This document shows positions 11,201 through 20,300 of a DNA stretch of 64,000 bases, piece by piece. Numbering within the stretch: the first letter of the stretch is position 1; each line of letters begins with the position of its first letter. This stretch comes from Lagopus muta. Its lineage: Eukaryota > Chordata > Aves > Galliformes > Phasianidae. Position numbers and translations under genes: made by a program. The stretch lies in the NCBI RefSeq assembly GCF_023343835.1, contig NC_064443.1:11284001-11348000 (forward strand), in the 5' to 3' direction. The notes under the pieces were generated by a model. That model was not told the origin of the DNA. It worked only from the letters and a program-made list of their open reading frames with translations, and did not search any database.

Positions 11201-14200
11201 CCACTGCAAGCTGCAGTTTTCCATAACATTCTCTTAGACTGACTCGTTAGCAGCCCTTCCTTTGCATTCCCTCAAAAATGAGAAGTGGTATTTTATTGGT
11301 GATGAAAAGAATCACCTGTCTAAAGCATTTTTGGATTGCTAGGTTGAAAAACTTCAAAGGCAGGTAGGTCTACAAGTACCTTCTGTGGTAAGTGATGCAT
11401 ACCTGTTGGTTTGGAGAAAGACCTGATTTCTCTCCCTCCTTTCCATCTAGGAGGTGACCCTGGCAATCAACTGGAAGATTCTGATTTAATGAGCATAGAA
11501 GTGAAAATTGCTGATCTGGGCAGTGCGTGCTGGACAGTGAGTCGGCTGCAAGTCTTGGTCCTGTGACTGTGTGATGCTTTGCACTTCCTTCACAGCTGGG
11601 GTGTCAGTCCTTCTACAGCTGGGCAGTTATTCTGGAGTGTGCTAAAGCAGAACGGATTCATCATTCCCAGCTTAGAGTTGGGCAGTACACTCCAGAGATA
11701 TGTCAGCTTTGGATCCTTCTTCCGCTTGCAGTTAGTCTGTAAACCAGAAATTTGTGAACAAGTTCACTGTGAAATGTTGGGAGGTAAATTTAGCGTGGCG
11801 CCAGTAGGGCTGAGAATGGGTCTGATGTCTCCTGCACGCATTTACTACAAGCCTTCAGTTCTTCCTCGTGATTGCATGGACAGCTTGTGGCCACAAGCAT
11901 CACTGTTGCTCATTTATTTGTTACTCGAAGCTAACCAAAGGGTGTTTGTTTCTGTTACAGTATAAGCCTTTTTCTAAGGAGATACAGACCCAGCCATACC
12001 GCGCCCTAGAAGTGCTGCTTGGATTGGACTATGGCACTCCTGCAGACATCTGGAGCACAGGCTGCCTGGTAGGGCTGGAGACAGTGCTGAGCATGCACAG
12101 AAGGTGACTGACACTGGCAGGTCCAGGGCAGCAGTCCTCAGCACCCACCTGCACACTGCATGTGGAGCACAACCTCCTTGCCATTGCTGAGTCAGAGAAG
12201 GAAAAGCAGGCTGTCTGCACTCCTTCACTTTGGACTGAAAGTATGCTGCAGATATATTCATTGTAATTAGTTTATGCTTAAGGCAGTTCACACTGCAAGT
12301 ATGCTGCTAGCTCATGTATTTGACTGAAGCAGGCACACACTGGTTTCCATCCTGATGGAACTAAAGGTGCTGATTCACAGTGGTGCATCAAAGCAACGTG
12401 AATCTTTCCATGTTTCATTATCAGTTCTGTGTGATAGTACCTGTGCCAGTTCCCCTTCCCATCAGAGTTCATGAGGAAGAAAAACGCCCAGTTGGTCAGT
12501 GAATTAACGCTACTCCATTTCTAGGCATTTGAAATGGCAACGGGGGAGCGTCTGTTTAATCCTCAACCTGGGAAATATTTCTCCAGAGATGATGGTAGGA
12601 CTCCATCAGTTGTATTCATTTCACTGACAGAAGCATCACTGCCTCTGTATCTAGACATGTTTTCTCTTCCTCTGTCCAGATCATGTTGCTCGCATTATTG
12701 AACTCCTGGGAAGAATCCCTCCCCAGATTGCTTTCTCCTGGAACAAGTCAACAAAGTTTTTCAGAAGGCCAGGTAAGAATTAGCCAAGGGAAGTTTACCC
12801 TGAAAATCACTGTGGATCTCTGATACACTCCTCAGCTACTACTGAAAGACATCAAAAGTAATGTTATACAGTGCAGGCTACAAGCAGGGACAGAACAGAG
12901 GTGGAGATTTCGTAAAGCGCAGTAACGCTTCCCACATGGCCACCTTTGGAATCCAGGAGCATTCCAGCAATAAATGCAAATACAGAAACCTCAAAAAGGG
13001 TCATAGTAAATATCGAGCAAGGAAAAGATTTCTATCCTTTCTCCTTTGGAGCTGGAGAGAATGGAAATAAGGACAGGAAACAGCTACATGGCAGGAAAGC
13101 TGCGAGTGTGCAACTGGCTGGATTTCACCCATTCACTAGCAGAGAACAATGATGAAGAGGAATGGGACACTCATATCCTCTCATCCTTCCACCATGGCTG
13201 CTATATTTAGTCTTCTGACCCAGCTGTAATGTCTTTCTGTTTTAATCTCCCAATTCCTTTGGCTCATTAAGCTTGAAATAGTTATATTTGACTTCAAGGC
13301 ATTACATAACTCCATCATTCTGCAATTCAGTCCATCCTCCTCCTCCTCACTCATGTTAACCAGCCACACAGCCTGTCTAGGTACAATTCCTCTCATGTTG
13401 CACACTAATGCAGTGCTGTAGATCAGCAAGCACCTCCCTGCTCATTTTCAGCTCTTTGTTCATTTATTCCTTCTATGGTGCTCAAAAGATGAGTCAAAAA
13501 CAGTCCTTGTTGTATATTTATTCTCCGTGAGAACCAAACTGGCCCAACCACACATGCCTAAGCTGAATCACTGCATTTACACCACTAACTCCGAGGGACG
13601 AGGCTCACTTCCTGGTCAGCAGTGTCACCCTTAATCTCATAGAGTGAGCAGGCACAAAGCAAATTAAACATGAATGGCTCGTGTCTGTTGCAACAATGCA
13701 CTCTGGGTTGTGCACAGGTAGGCAGAGAGACCACAGGAATGACTTTGGTGCTGCCATCCTGGGAACACTTCATCTGTGCTTGATGTGTTCACATCTAATA
13801 AGTGCTCACCAACGAAGAGGCCCCACATGCTAACTTGTAACGGTGATTTTTGAAACACCAGAGAGCGAAGTTTAGAAGTGGGAGTGCGCATGAAGCGTAG
13901 ACACGAAGATGCACACAGACCGATCTTTCAGGAGGATTTGGATGAGTTGTGTGAGGGGAGGAGCAACAGCCTATCGCTCTCGAGGGCGTAATTAACATAC
14001 TGTGCTTACGCGCTCTCCAACAGGTGCTCTTCTGCGGATCTCCAGGCTCATTCCCCGCAGCCTCCACGCCATCCTGGCGGACAGACTTAAGTGGAGAAAA
14101 CACGAGGTGCCTCCATTCACCAGTTTCCTGATGTCGGCGCTGCGCTACGCCCCCGAGAAGCGCGCCACGGCCGCGCAGTGCCTGCAGCACGCGTGGCTCA

Positions 14201-14211
14201 GCACCCCGTGA
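5192..14211 (+). CDS. SRPK-family (SR protein-specific) serine/threonine kinase, compact and divergent
   Basis: Exons: 5173-5237 (ATG at 5192, good Kozak gccATGg), 5387-5495, 5614-5701, 7774-7903, 10198-10360, 11451-11536, 11961-12068, 12525-12594, 12680-12772 and 14024-14211 (TGA 14209-14211). Known SRPKs phosphorylate Arg-Ser domains of splicing factors. Visible motifs: glycine loop LGCGAFATVWL (residues 37-47), catalytic Lys60 in VAVKVLK, alpha-C Glu75, catalytic loop HADIKPEN, metal-binding DLG in IADLGSACW, activation and P+1 segment IQTQPYRALEV, then DIWSTGC and the C-terminal RATAAQCLQHAWL typical of SRPKs. SRPK1/2/3 have a spacer of roughly 200 residues or more between the lobes; here only about 40 residues separate the catalytic loop from DLG. 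Phases agree at every junction except between exons 4 and 5, where the hinge and alpha-D/E segment (about 20-30 residues) is not confidently found. Six consecutive intact 3' exons argue against an old pseudogene. The gene could be active, a pseudokinase, or newly decaying. Confidence 0.85.
5387..5495 (+). CDS. SRPK-like exon 2: SRPK signature and glycine-rich loop
   Basis: The acceptor is ccccacag and the donor is ATGAG|gtgagg. It encodes GGHHPVQEGEVFNARYQ followed by the ATP-binding loop LGCGAFATVWLCQDM. SRPKs normally read LGWGHFSTVWL, so Trp is replaced by Cys and His by Ala, while the glycines, Phe and TVW are kept. Confidence 0.9.
5614..5701 (+). CDS. SRPK-like exon 3: beta-3 lysine and helix C
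   Basis: The acceptor is ttttgtag and the donor is AAATGT|gtacgt. It encodes VAVKVLKS with the ATP-anchoring lysine (residue 60), then AAQDELSLLKC with the helix-C glutamate (residue 75). It corresponds to the SRPK segment ending in DEIKLLKC and ends in phase 0. Confidence 0.9.
5702..7773 (+). other. SRPK-like intron 3
   Basis: No coding exon or recognisable repeat was identified. The stretch includes AT-rich sequence around 6835-6880. It ends with ctccccctcag at 7773. Confidence 0.6.
7774..7903 (+). CDS. SRPK-like exon 4: beta-4/beta-5
   Basis: It encodes NVICLLDDFRMIGENGFH, matching the SRPK segment around LIDDFKISGMNGIH, then ILLLIELQ, which aligns with the hydrophobic beta-5 strand (V-C-M-V-F-E-V-L in SRPKs). 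The proposed donor is GCAAAG|gttgtg, which is weak. Its phase (1) does not match exon 5 (phase 0), so an intervening exon is required. The frame stays open only to 7965. Confidence 0.75.
8277..8326 (-). ncRNA. Candidate antisense exon within the SRPK-like gene
   Basis: On the minus strand a pyrimidine-rich acceptor (tctctttctttgcag) precedes 50 bases ending in a perfect donor (GACTATG|gtgagt). It lies in intron 4 of the kinase. A minus-strand transcript starting in the CpG island (strong donor gtaagt at 15128-15123) could include it. A 199-codon frame (8369-7770) is open across it. This is inference only. Confidence 0.25.
9922..10000 (+). CDS. Tentative divergent hinge/alpha-D exon of the SRPK-like gene
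   Basis: After tgtgattgcag the frame reads RLFVSRPISNSPGLPIC. Aligned on Gly-Leu-Pro this places Ser-Asn and Gly-Leu-Pro at the same spacing as KSNYQGLPLPC in SRPK hinges. The same frame is open all the way into exon 5. No good donor is evident and the phase from exon 4 does not fit, so this could be chance or a decaying exon. The end coordinate is approximate. Confidence 0.2.
10198..10360 (+). CDS. SRPK-like exon 5: catalytic loop
   Basis: The acceptor is ctcacacag and the donor is CACCAG|gtgagc. It encodes [26 protein letters not shown], with the catalytic Asp, Lys and Asn present. Canonical SRPKs have Thr where this has Ala (HTDIKPEN). The following residues enter a short, poorly conserved linker in place of the long SRPK spacer. 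It ends in phase 1. Confidence 0.92.
10361..11450 (+). other. SRPK-like intron 5
   Basis: No coding or repeat feature was identified. It ends in a strong polypyrimidine tract and ttccatctag. Confidence 0.7.
11451..11536 (+). CDS. SRPK-like exon 6: DLG metal-binding motif
   Basis: It encodes GGDPGNQLEDSDLMSIEVK followed by IADLGSACWT. The DLG triplet replaces DFG, as in all SRPKs, and ACW is an SRPK hallmark. The donor is GGACA|gtgagt. It ends in phase 0. Confidence 0.93.
11961..12068 (+). CDS. SRPK-like exon 7: activation segment and APE-equivalent
   Basis: The acceptor is tctgttacag and the donor is GCCTG|gtaggg. It encodes 36 residues including IQTQPYRALEVLLG and TPADIWSTGC. These match the constitutively ordered SRPK activation segment (IQTRQYRSLEVLIG and TPADIWSTAC). 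It is in phase 0 at both ends. Confidence 0.94.
12525..12594 (+). CDS. SRPK-like exon 8
   Basis: The acceptor is ccatttctag and the donor is GATGATG|gtagga. It encodes AFEMATGERLFNPQPGKYF and SRDD, equivalent to the SRPK segment FELATGDYLFEPHSG and YSRDEDH. It ends in phase 1. Confidence 0.93.
12680..12772 (+). CDS. SRPK-like exon 9
   Basis: The acceptor is ctctgtccag and the donor is GGCCAG|gtaaga. It encodes DHVARIIELLGRIPPQIAF and a short basic stretch, matching DHIALIIELLGKVP of SRPKs. It ends in phase 1. Confidence 0.93.
12773..14023 (+). other. SRPK-like intron 9
   Basis: No coding exon was identified. A short TCC-rich run lies near 13333-13346. The final few hundred bases rise in GC towards the CpG island. 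It ends with ctccaacag. Confidence 0.7.
14024..14211 (+). CDS. SRPK-like exon 10 (C-terminus and stop)
   Basis: It encodes the end of the C-lobe: LIPRSLHAILADRLKW, then FTSFLMSALRYAPEKRATAA, then QCLQHAWLSTP and TGA at 14209. This matches the SRPK ending PEKRATAAECLRHPWL. Codon third positions become almost entirely G or C after about 14130, because the exon forms the left shore of the CpG island that follows. No canonical AATAAA follows closely; ATTAAA at 14533-14538 is a possible signal. Confidence 0.93.
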
Positions 14212-14972
14212 CCGGGCACGCGCATCCCCGCGGGCGGAGCCCCGCAGCGGCTCGCTACGACCGGTCGGCGCCGGTCCGGTCCCGCTCTCGGGGCCGCCTC
14301 CCCACCGTCAGCGCTTTTCGCGGCCGCTCCGGCGGCCGCGGGAGTTGAGCACAAGATGGCGGCGCTGCGGGTTCACCCCCTGCGGCCATTTCCCGCCCGG
14401 GGGCGGCGGCGGGGGGACCGGCGCGACGAAAAGGGCCGGGCGGACCGCCGGCGGCTTGCACTCAGTTCGGTTCCGCAGGAGCTGGGCGCGGTGCCTCGCG
14501 AGGCTGCGCGGCCGTCATCCGCCGCGGCGGGCATTAAACAGAACGGACGATCGGTCACGAGATCCCTGCTTCTTTTCCCCCCTCACGTCGTTTCACAGGC
14601 CGCGCCGCTCCCAGGCAGACCGGCCGACCGAGGCCCCCCCGGCACTCGAGGTCCCGCCTCGGGCCCGCAGAACGGCTCCCCACCCCGCCCTCCCTCTCCC
14701 TCGGCCGCCGGGCCGCCCCTCCTCCCCCGCGGGCAGCGCCCTTTGTGTCGGGCGCGGAGCTCACTCCCCTCAGGCGACAGAGGGCCCGGTGCACCCCCCT
14801 TCCCCTCACCTCAGGAGGGCCCCAAGGGGGAGGGACGCGGCCGCCCGAGGAGAGCAGCACCACCGCCCCGCGACGCCGAGGGCCGCCCGCACCGCCCCCG
14901 GGCGGACCCCCGCACGCCCCCGCCCCTCCGCAGCGCGGACGTGCCGAGCGGCAGGCCCCGCACCCGGAGCAC

Positions 14973-15047
14973 CGCGCGTGCGCGACGCGCCTCCCGCCTT
15001 CACCCCCCCCCCCCGCGCTCTACTCACTCCCAACCCGCGCACGCGCG
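14973..15047. promoter_or_regulatory. Two NRF1 binding motifs
   Basis: The 12-mer at 15036-15047 reads CGCGCACGCGCG, a perfect match to the palindromic NRF1 consensus YGCGCAYGCGCR. The site at 14973-14984 gives the same 12-mer on the minus strand. They lie about 60 bases apart, upstream of the CCAAT boxes. Confidence 0.6.
15003..15014 (+). repeat. Poly-C tract in the CpG island
   Basis: An uninterrupted run of about 12 C lies within the island between the two NRF1 motifs. It may form i-motif or G-quadruplex structure on opposite strands. Confidence 0.8.
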
Positions 15048-15399
15048 GCGCCGCGCGGCTGCCGCCCAGGAATCCCGGCCGCCCGCGCCGCCCCTTCTTT
15101 CTGCCACGTGTCCCGACGCGGGACTTACCCCGCGGAGAGCTGCACCTCGGGGAGGGAGGAGCCCGGCGCGGCCGGCGCCGCCCCTCAGCACGTAGCGCGC
15201 CTCGGCCGGCAGGCACCGTCGCGGCCCGCCCGGCCGCACCGCGTCGGCGCTGGCGACGTCCCGCCCTCCCCCGCCGATTGGCGGCCCGGCGAGCCGATGG
15301 AGCGCCGCGTCCGTGAGGCGAGCGGCGGGGTGGGCGGGCGGCTTCCAATGAGAAAAGAACGCGGGAGGGGCCGGGCGTAGAGCCCGCCGATAGGAAGCA

Positions 15400-15691
15400 A
15401 GGGGAGGCGGGGCGATATCGGTGGCGGGCGGCCCGGCGGGGCGCGGCGCGGCGCCGTGGCAGCCAACGGGGAACGCGAGTAGGCGTGGCCGGGGCGCCCC
15501 TGGCGCCGGCGCCGGGGATCCCCGTGCGCGCAGTGCCGTTTCCGCCCGGCCTGGGGAGCAGCCGTCGTACCGCTGCCAGGGGGAGGGGCTGGCGCTGCCG
15601 CCGCGGGCTCGCTGCCGCCGGCCGCCCAGGAAACGCCGTGGCGCTCAGCCGGGCCTAGTGCCGCGCGGGGCCCGGGGAACGGGCCGGCCAG
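15400..15691 (+). other. SETD5: Probable non-coding first exon of SETD5 (start approximate)
   Basis: The TSS is inferred to lie downstream of the two CCAAT boxes (15277 and 15345). The best plus-strand donor is GGCCAG|gtaggc with gt at 15692. SETD5 in other vertebrates has untranslated first exon(s) in a CpG island, and the start codon here lies 21 kb downstream. The left edge is only a guess. Confidence 0.45.
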
Positions 15692-17297
15692 GTAGGCGTG
15701 GGCCCGCGGCGGGCGGGAGGGAGGAAGGGAGCGCACGGACGGGCGCGCGGCACCGGCAGCCCCTGGAGCGGGCCCTCGGCGGCGGTGCGGAGCTACGGGG
15801 CCGCTGCCGAAGGAGGCCCGGTGCGGCGGCGCGGCGGCGCGGACCGTCTTGGCGTGCTCGGTGCTGCGGAGCCGGCCGGCCGGGCCGCGGGGCTTCGTGG
15901 GCGGTAGCAAGCGCTGGGCCTGCCGCGCTCTCCGTCCGGCGGTTCGTCCCTCGGCTCGGGGCCGCCCGCTCGGGCGGTGCGGCGTTTTCTGCTTTCTCAC
16001 GGTGCCAGCGCTCACCCTGCCGGGGCCGCGGCCGCGCGGGGGGCCCGGCGCTCGCAAGGTCACCGTCGGGCCGCCCTTGGGTGTCGCCGGGCTGCGCGGC
16101 CCCGCCGTCCTCCGCCGCCGTCGGGGGAACCGCATCCCCTCCATGGAGCGACCCCTGGGCGGACCTTTTCCCGCCTCTCGAGGGGTTCCCATCTCCGTGC
16201 CCCCGGAAAGGGCCCCGGCCCGGCCCCCGGCCATTATGTAACGGGGAGCAGCTCTGAGCCTCGCCTTTGTGCGAGATGCGGCCCCGGAGCTCGGGGCCGC
16301 CGTGTTCCAGACGGCCCCCCCCCCGCCGCGAGGCATTCTGGAACGGCTGTGCCTTAAGGCCCGAACTCAGCGAACCAATTTCCTTTTCCTTCCTTAGAAA
16401 GAGGAGATTTCCCTTTTCGCTCGTATAGGAAGCCCTGGGATTTTATTTTCCTTTCTTGATGCGGTTGACCCAGGCCGTTCCCAGCCCCGGGGTGACAGCA
16501 GCGCTCTGGGTGCCGGCTGGGAGCTGGGCAGGGCTGGTGCTCCCCAGTCCCCCATTAGCGCAGCGCCAGGGCAGGGGAGGCCTCGGGTTCTTCAGGCCTG
16601 TTCCCAGAGCCCCGAGCAGGAGCAGGAATGACAAACCCTTCGAGGTGTCTTTCGTCGTCATCCCACGTTGGGTGAAATTGCAGAATATGGGCTGTGAACC
16701 CTGGGTTACCCTCTGCAGATATTCTGATCTGTGTGAAAAGTAGGGCAGCGAGGATTGATAGGATCTTCCTGTGAACTGCGGGCTGCAGCCGCCTCGCCTC
16801 TGAACTCCGGCCTCCTTCCAGCCAGTCGCAGAGCCAGATGCTTGCCTTATTGTTTGTGTGTCTCCTTCCTCCCCTTCCACCGGCTGGGCCCCACTCGCCT
16901 TATTGACTGGAATTTCTGCTGTGCGCGGTGGGTGTGTGCGGCAGACAGCAGCCTGCGAGTGCTGAGAAGGGATTTTCCATTCACAGAGTGGGGAACAGTC
17001 AAACTAATGGCCCGGCTCAACTTTGGGGCTGGGAGTAGGCTGCAGGCAGAGGAGTTTCCCCCTGCTGCTCCCTGCAGAACACCATTTATATGCTGCTGCT
17101 TGCAGGGCTGTATGGCACAACGTGCAGCAAGCTGCCGTGCCGCGGTGAGACGTCCTCTGGTAATGGAAGGATTCCTCTCCTTGCTCGGCTTGAGTGCTTG
17201 GTGAGGGAACAGTTTGCAGGAGGCCATTTTTGACGTGACTGTATTGTGGAATCTGCCAGCTCCCATCTACACACTGTCTGCTTGAATGTAATAGCTT

Positions 17298-17322
17298 TTT
17301 TTTTTTTCTTTTTTTTTTTTGT
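17298..17322 (+). repeat. Interrupted poly-T tract
   Basis: Two T runs of about 11 bases each are separated by a single C. This is simple low-complexity sequence inside SETD5 intron 1. Confidence 0.9.
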
Positions 17323-20300
17323 TAAGGAAGAATGAGTACCTTTCTTATCTGATTAACTAACCATTTGGCACTGGCTGCTGTCTGGGAGGTGATGTGCTGC
17401 TGGGATGAAGCTCAGTATCCCAGTGCATTTGTTAAAGGTGGAGCTGCTGGTTGAGGCGTGCAGGATGTGACATGGGAACACGTTAGCGTCAGTGCCATCT
17501 TTGGGAACCACACCTCACAGGGAGCCCTGCTCCATGTCAGGTCCTGGCCTCGCTTATCAAACCCATAACGCTGTTTTCTGAAAGCAGAAATTCCAGGAGC
17601 AGAATAGTGTGAGAGAGATTGAAACGCTCTGAAATCCTCTTGGCTGACTGCAGCCATGGTGAGGGTGTGGAGCTCCAAGCAGCCCTCACACATAGAGCAC
17701 CAGCTGGTCTGCAATCATGGTTCTGTGATTCCACGAATGGCATCCAGCACTGGGGCAGAGCACAGTGGGACAGCCACAGCAGGTTGGGATTTCCTGGTGG
17801 TACCAAAACCGTTTCCTTCATGGACTAAAACACAGCAAGCCATCTCCGTTGCCCCTTAGTCTTTGTTCACTGTCTCCCTGTGCGTTATAATGGGGAATTA
17901 TCTGGTGCCTTGCATCCTGTTGAATAAGTGACACTGCTTTAGCAAGGCTCTGGCCTGCTTTTTACTGTCATATCCCAAGTGACTCAAAAGCAGTATTTCT
18001 GCTGGTGTTGTCTGAGATTGTATGGCCTATAGTAGCGTGGTGAAATCCCAGATATGTTTAATCCCCTTATAGAAAGAGTTCTCTGTGGTAGTCAGATCTT
18101 ATTTTGAGAAGTTATAGGTCACAGTTGAGAAATCCCATCGCAAAGAGGCAGCATTGAATGAGCATCTTGGAGCTCGTGAAAAACCTTGTGCACTGCTTCT
18201 GGGCAAAAAGCATAATCCAAAGGAACGGTTCATTTAAATTTTCTAAATGCTTTGTGAAGTTTTGTGTGTTTTTTTTAAAGATTAATTCCAACATTGAGGT
18301 GCAAGGCATTCAACAGAGACCTGAGTGCACAGTGCCCAGCCGTGTGGTTCATCACCCCACTGCCTGTCCGTCCTTTCCCTCTGGGCACCCAGGCTTTTTC
18401 CAGCTAGTCTTGGATGATGTGATGAGTTAAAAATGTTTCTATCTACTTTGGCAATAGTAAACCAAACGTAATGGGCACGCAGAGTTTTGAACACTCACAG
18501 ATCATTGTTCTCGTGGCAGTGTTGCCGCATTACAAATGCACATTTGTGTTCTTGCTCCGGTGCTGCTTTTGTGTGTAGTTGAGGACCCGACCAGCGAGAT
18601 CTCGTGTTACGCTGCCTGCATAAAGGTTGCAGTCCGTGCTGTTTTTTATGCAAGACGTAGGAACTGTACTTTTGTCGAGAGTATTGGATGTATGCTTAAA
18701 TCTATAGTGGGTGTTAAATCTCAGGTGACGCGAACCTAAGGCCGTTTGACTGAAAAATTTTGTATTTTGCAGCATCATCTTGTGCTGTTTATTTTTTACT
18801 CTGTCAAAATTAAATAAAGCCCTGCAAAACTATGCGTGTTAAAGCTGTTAGCGATTGAAGGCAGCCTTTGGCTTACGTGACTGCTAGAGGCAAGGGTTAG
18901 CACACAGCAAGTTTGCACTTACATTCTTAAATTAGAGACAGTTTTGTATAAATCTGGCTTAACCTAAACCTTTTGCTGATTTTGATCATGGAAAGAGCCT
19001 CAGACTGTAACGCAGCAAGAGTTCCACCTCTTGGAATTCTGGGAGCTGAGGTTTTTTCACTTCTGAACTCTTGGTGAAGTTCTTGGGGGCTTTTGATGGT
19101 TGTTCTTTTTTTCCCCCGAGATTTGCTGTTTTGGTGGCAGTTTCCCAGTACTGCTGCAGCCCCTGTCCCTGCTGAGCGGGCAGAGCGTGGGCTGCTCCTG
19201 GGCTCCCCACGGTGCTCTGGGGGTGGGACTTGCTGAGCTGCTGGCAGTGCAGCCCATGGCCCCCAGCGCGCCCAGAAACACCGCAGCAACTGCTCCTGCT
19301 TTAATTTTTTGCTGTAATTAGTAAAGATGCTCTTTGTCTTGGAGGATGATCCGCACGGCAAATCAGGAGGTTCTTGTTCATCAACCCCTTCCCCCGCCCA
19401 AGCTGGTGGTGAAGTATTATTTTCCTGCAACAAAAATAGCTGAAGGGATTTTTCCCTTGCTTTGACTGATGAGTCTAAACTTGAAGAGCTGGAGCCCAGA
19501 AGAAAACTGTGCAGTGGATCCCAGCCTAAACCCAGGTTTTGTTGACAAACCCTATAGGAGTGTCAGTATTGTTTAAATTGTAAATGTGACTTCTTGATCC
19601 GTGCATCTGATTGGAATGCTTAAACAGTGAAACAAACGTAAAATAATTTGGGGAAGAGACATTTTCTCAAAAGTGAGTTTTTTGTTCTCCTCCTACCCAA
19701 CACACGCAAATACTTCATTGAGCAGTATGGGAGGTAATCTGCAAAGCGTAGTGATGTGCTCAGACTTCAAGGTGGAAAAATGCTGGAGGACTTGTCCCCT
19801 CTTGGAGTGGGAGCTGTGGGGAGCAGCGGGAGCGATTTCTTTTGTGGTCAGGAATCTGATAGTCCCACACTCACCCAACCTTAAGAAAAAGGGGGAATGA
19901 AGAGGGAGGGATGCAGAACAGTGGCATTGAGAAATAGTCAGGAATTTGGCTTTTAGAGTGAAGTGTAGAAGGGAACTGTTGTTTATGCTAAAGTTTAATC
20001 CGTATAAACTTGATAACATAGACAGGTCTTGCATTCCTCCCCGAGGGTCATGGAAGGGCTAAGTTTAGCGAAGGGGAGGTATCCAAAGCAGGCGGATCCG
20101 TGCAGTTTTTAAGACTGACTGTTTTTCTTATTCATCCCATTCTAAATGAGTTTTTTTCCTACTCGCAATAGGTCTTTTGAGACACAATGTGAGTTAGTTT
20201 TGAAAACAATGCTTAAGCCCTCGAAAATTTCCAAGTAATTTTAGAGTAAAAAGGTCACAGTGCTTCTGATGTGTTCATATTTAGAGAGCGATTGCGATCA

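Larger units (their letters stand above)
14120..16340. promoter_or_regulatory. SETD5: CpG island, SETD5 promoter
   Basis: About 2.2 kb of very high G+C with abundant CpG, the only strong island in the window. It lacks a TATA box. It contains two NRF1 sites (14973-14984 reverse, 15036-15047 forward), an E-box CACGTG at 15105-15110, an inverted CCAAT at 15277-15281, a CCAAT at 15345-15349, and GC boxes near 15258 and 15330. A donor CCAG|gtaggc at 15691/15692 on the plus strand could end the first SETD5 non-coding exon. A strong minus-strand donor lies at 15129/15128. This suggests a bidirectional housekeeping-type promoter. Confidence 0.85.

Noticed and set aside
5192-14211. Kinase as a processed pseudogene
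   Set aside because: It has many introns with consensus splice sites and matching phases, so it is not retrocopied. A recent unitary pseudogene remains possible because of the missing hinge.
14345-15316. 323-codon plus-strand open frame in the CpG island
   Set aside because: Very high G+C removes stop codons in all frames. The product is a featureless Pro/Arg/Ala-rich sequence and several overlapping frames on both strands are equally long.
15185-16336. 383-codon minus-strand open frame in the CpG island
   Set aside because: Same GC artefact: Pro/Arg/Gly/Ala-rich composition, no domain, and overlapped by long plus-strand frames.
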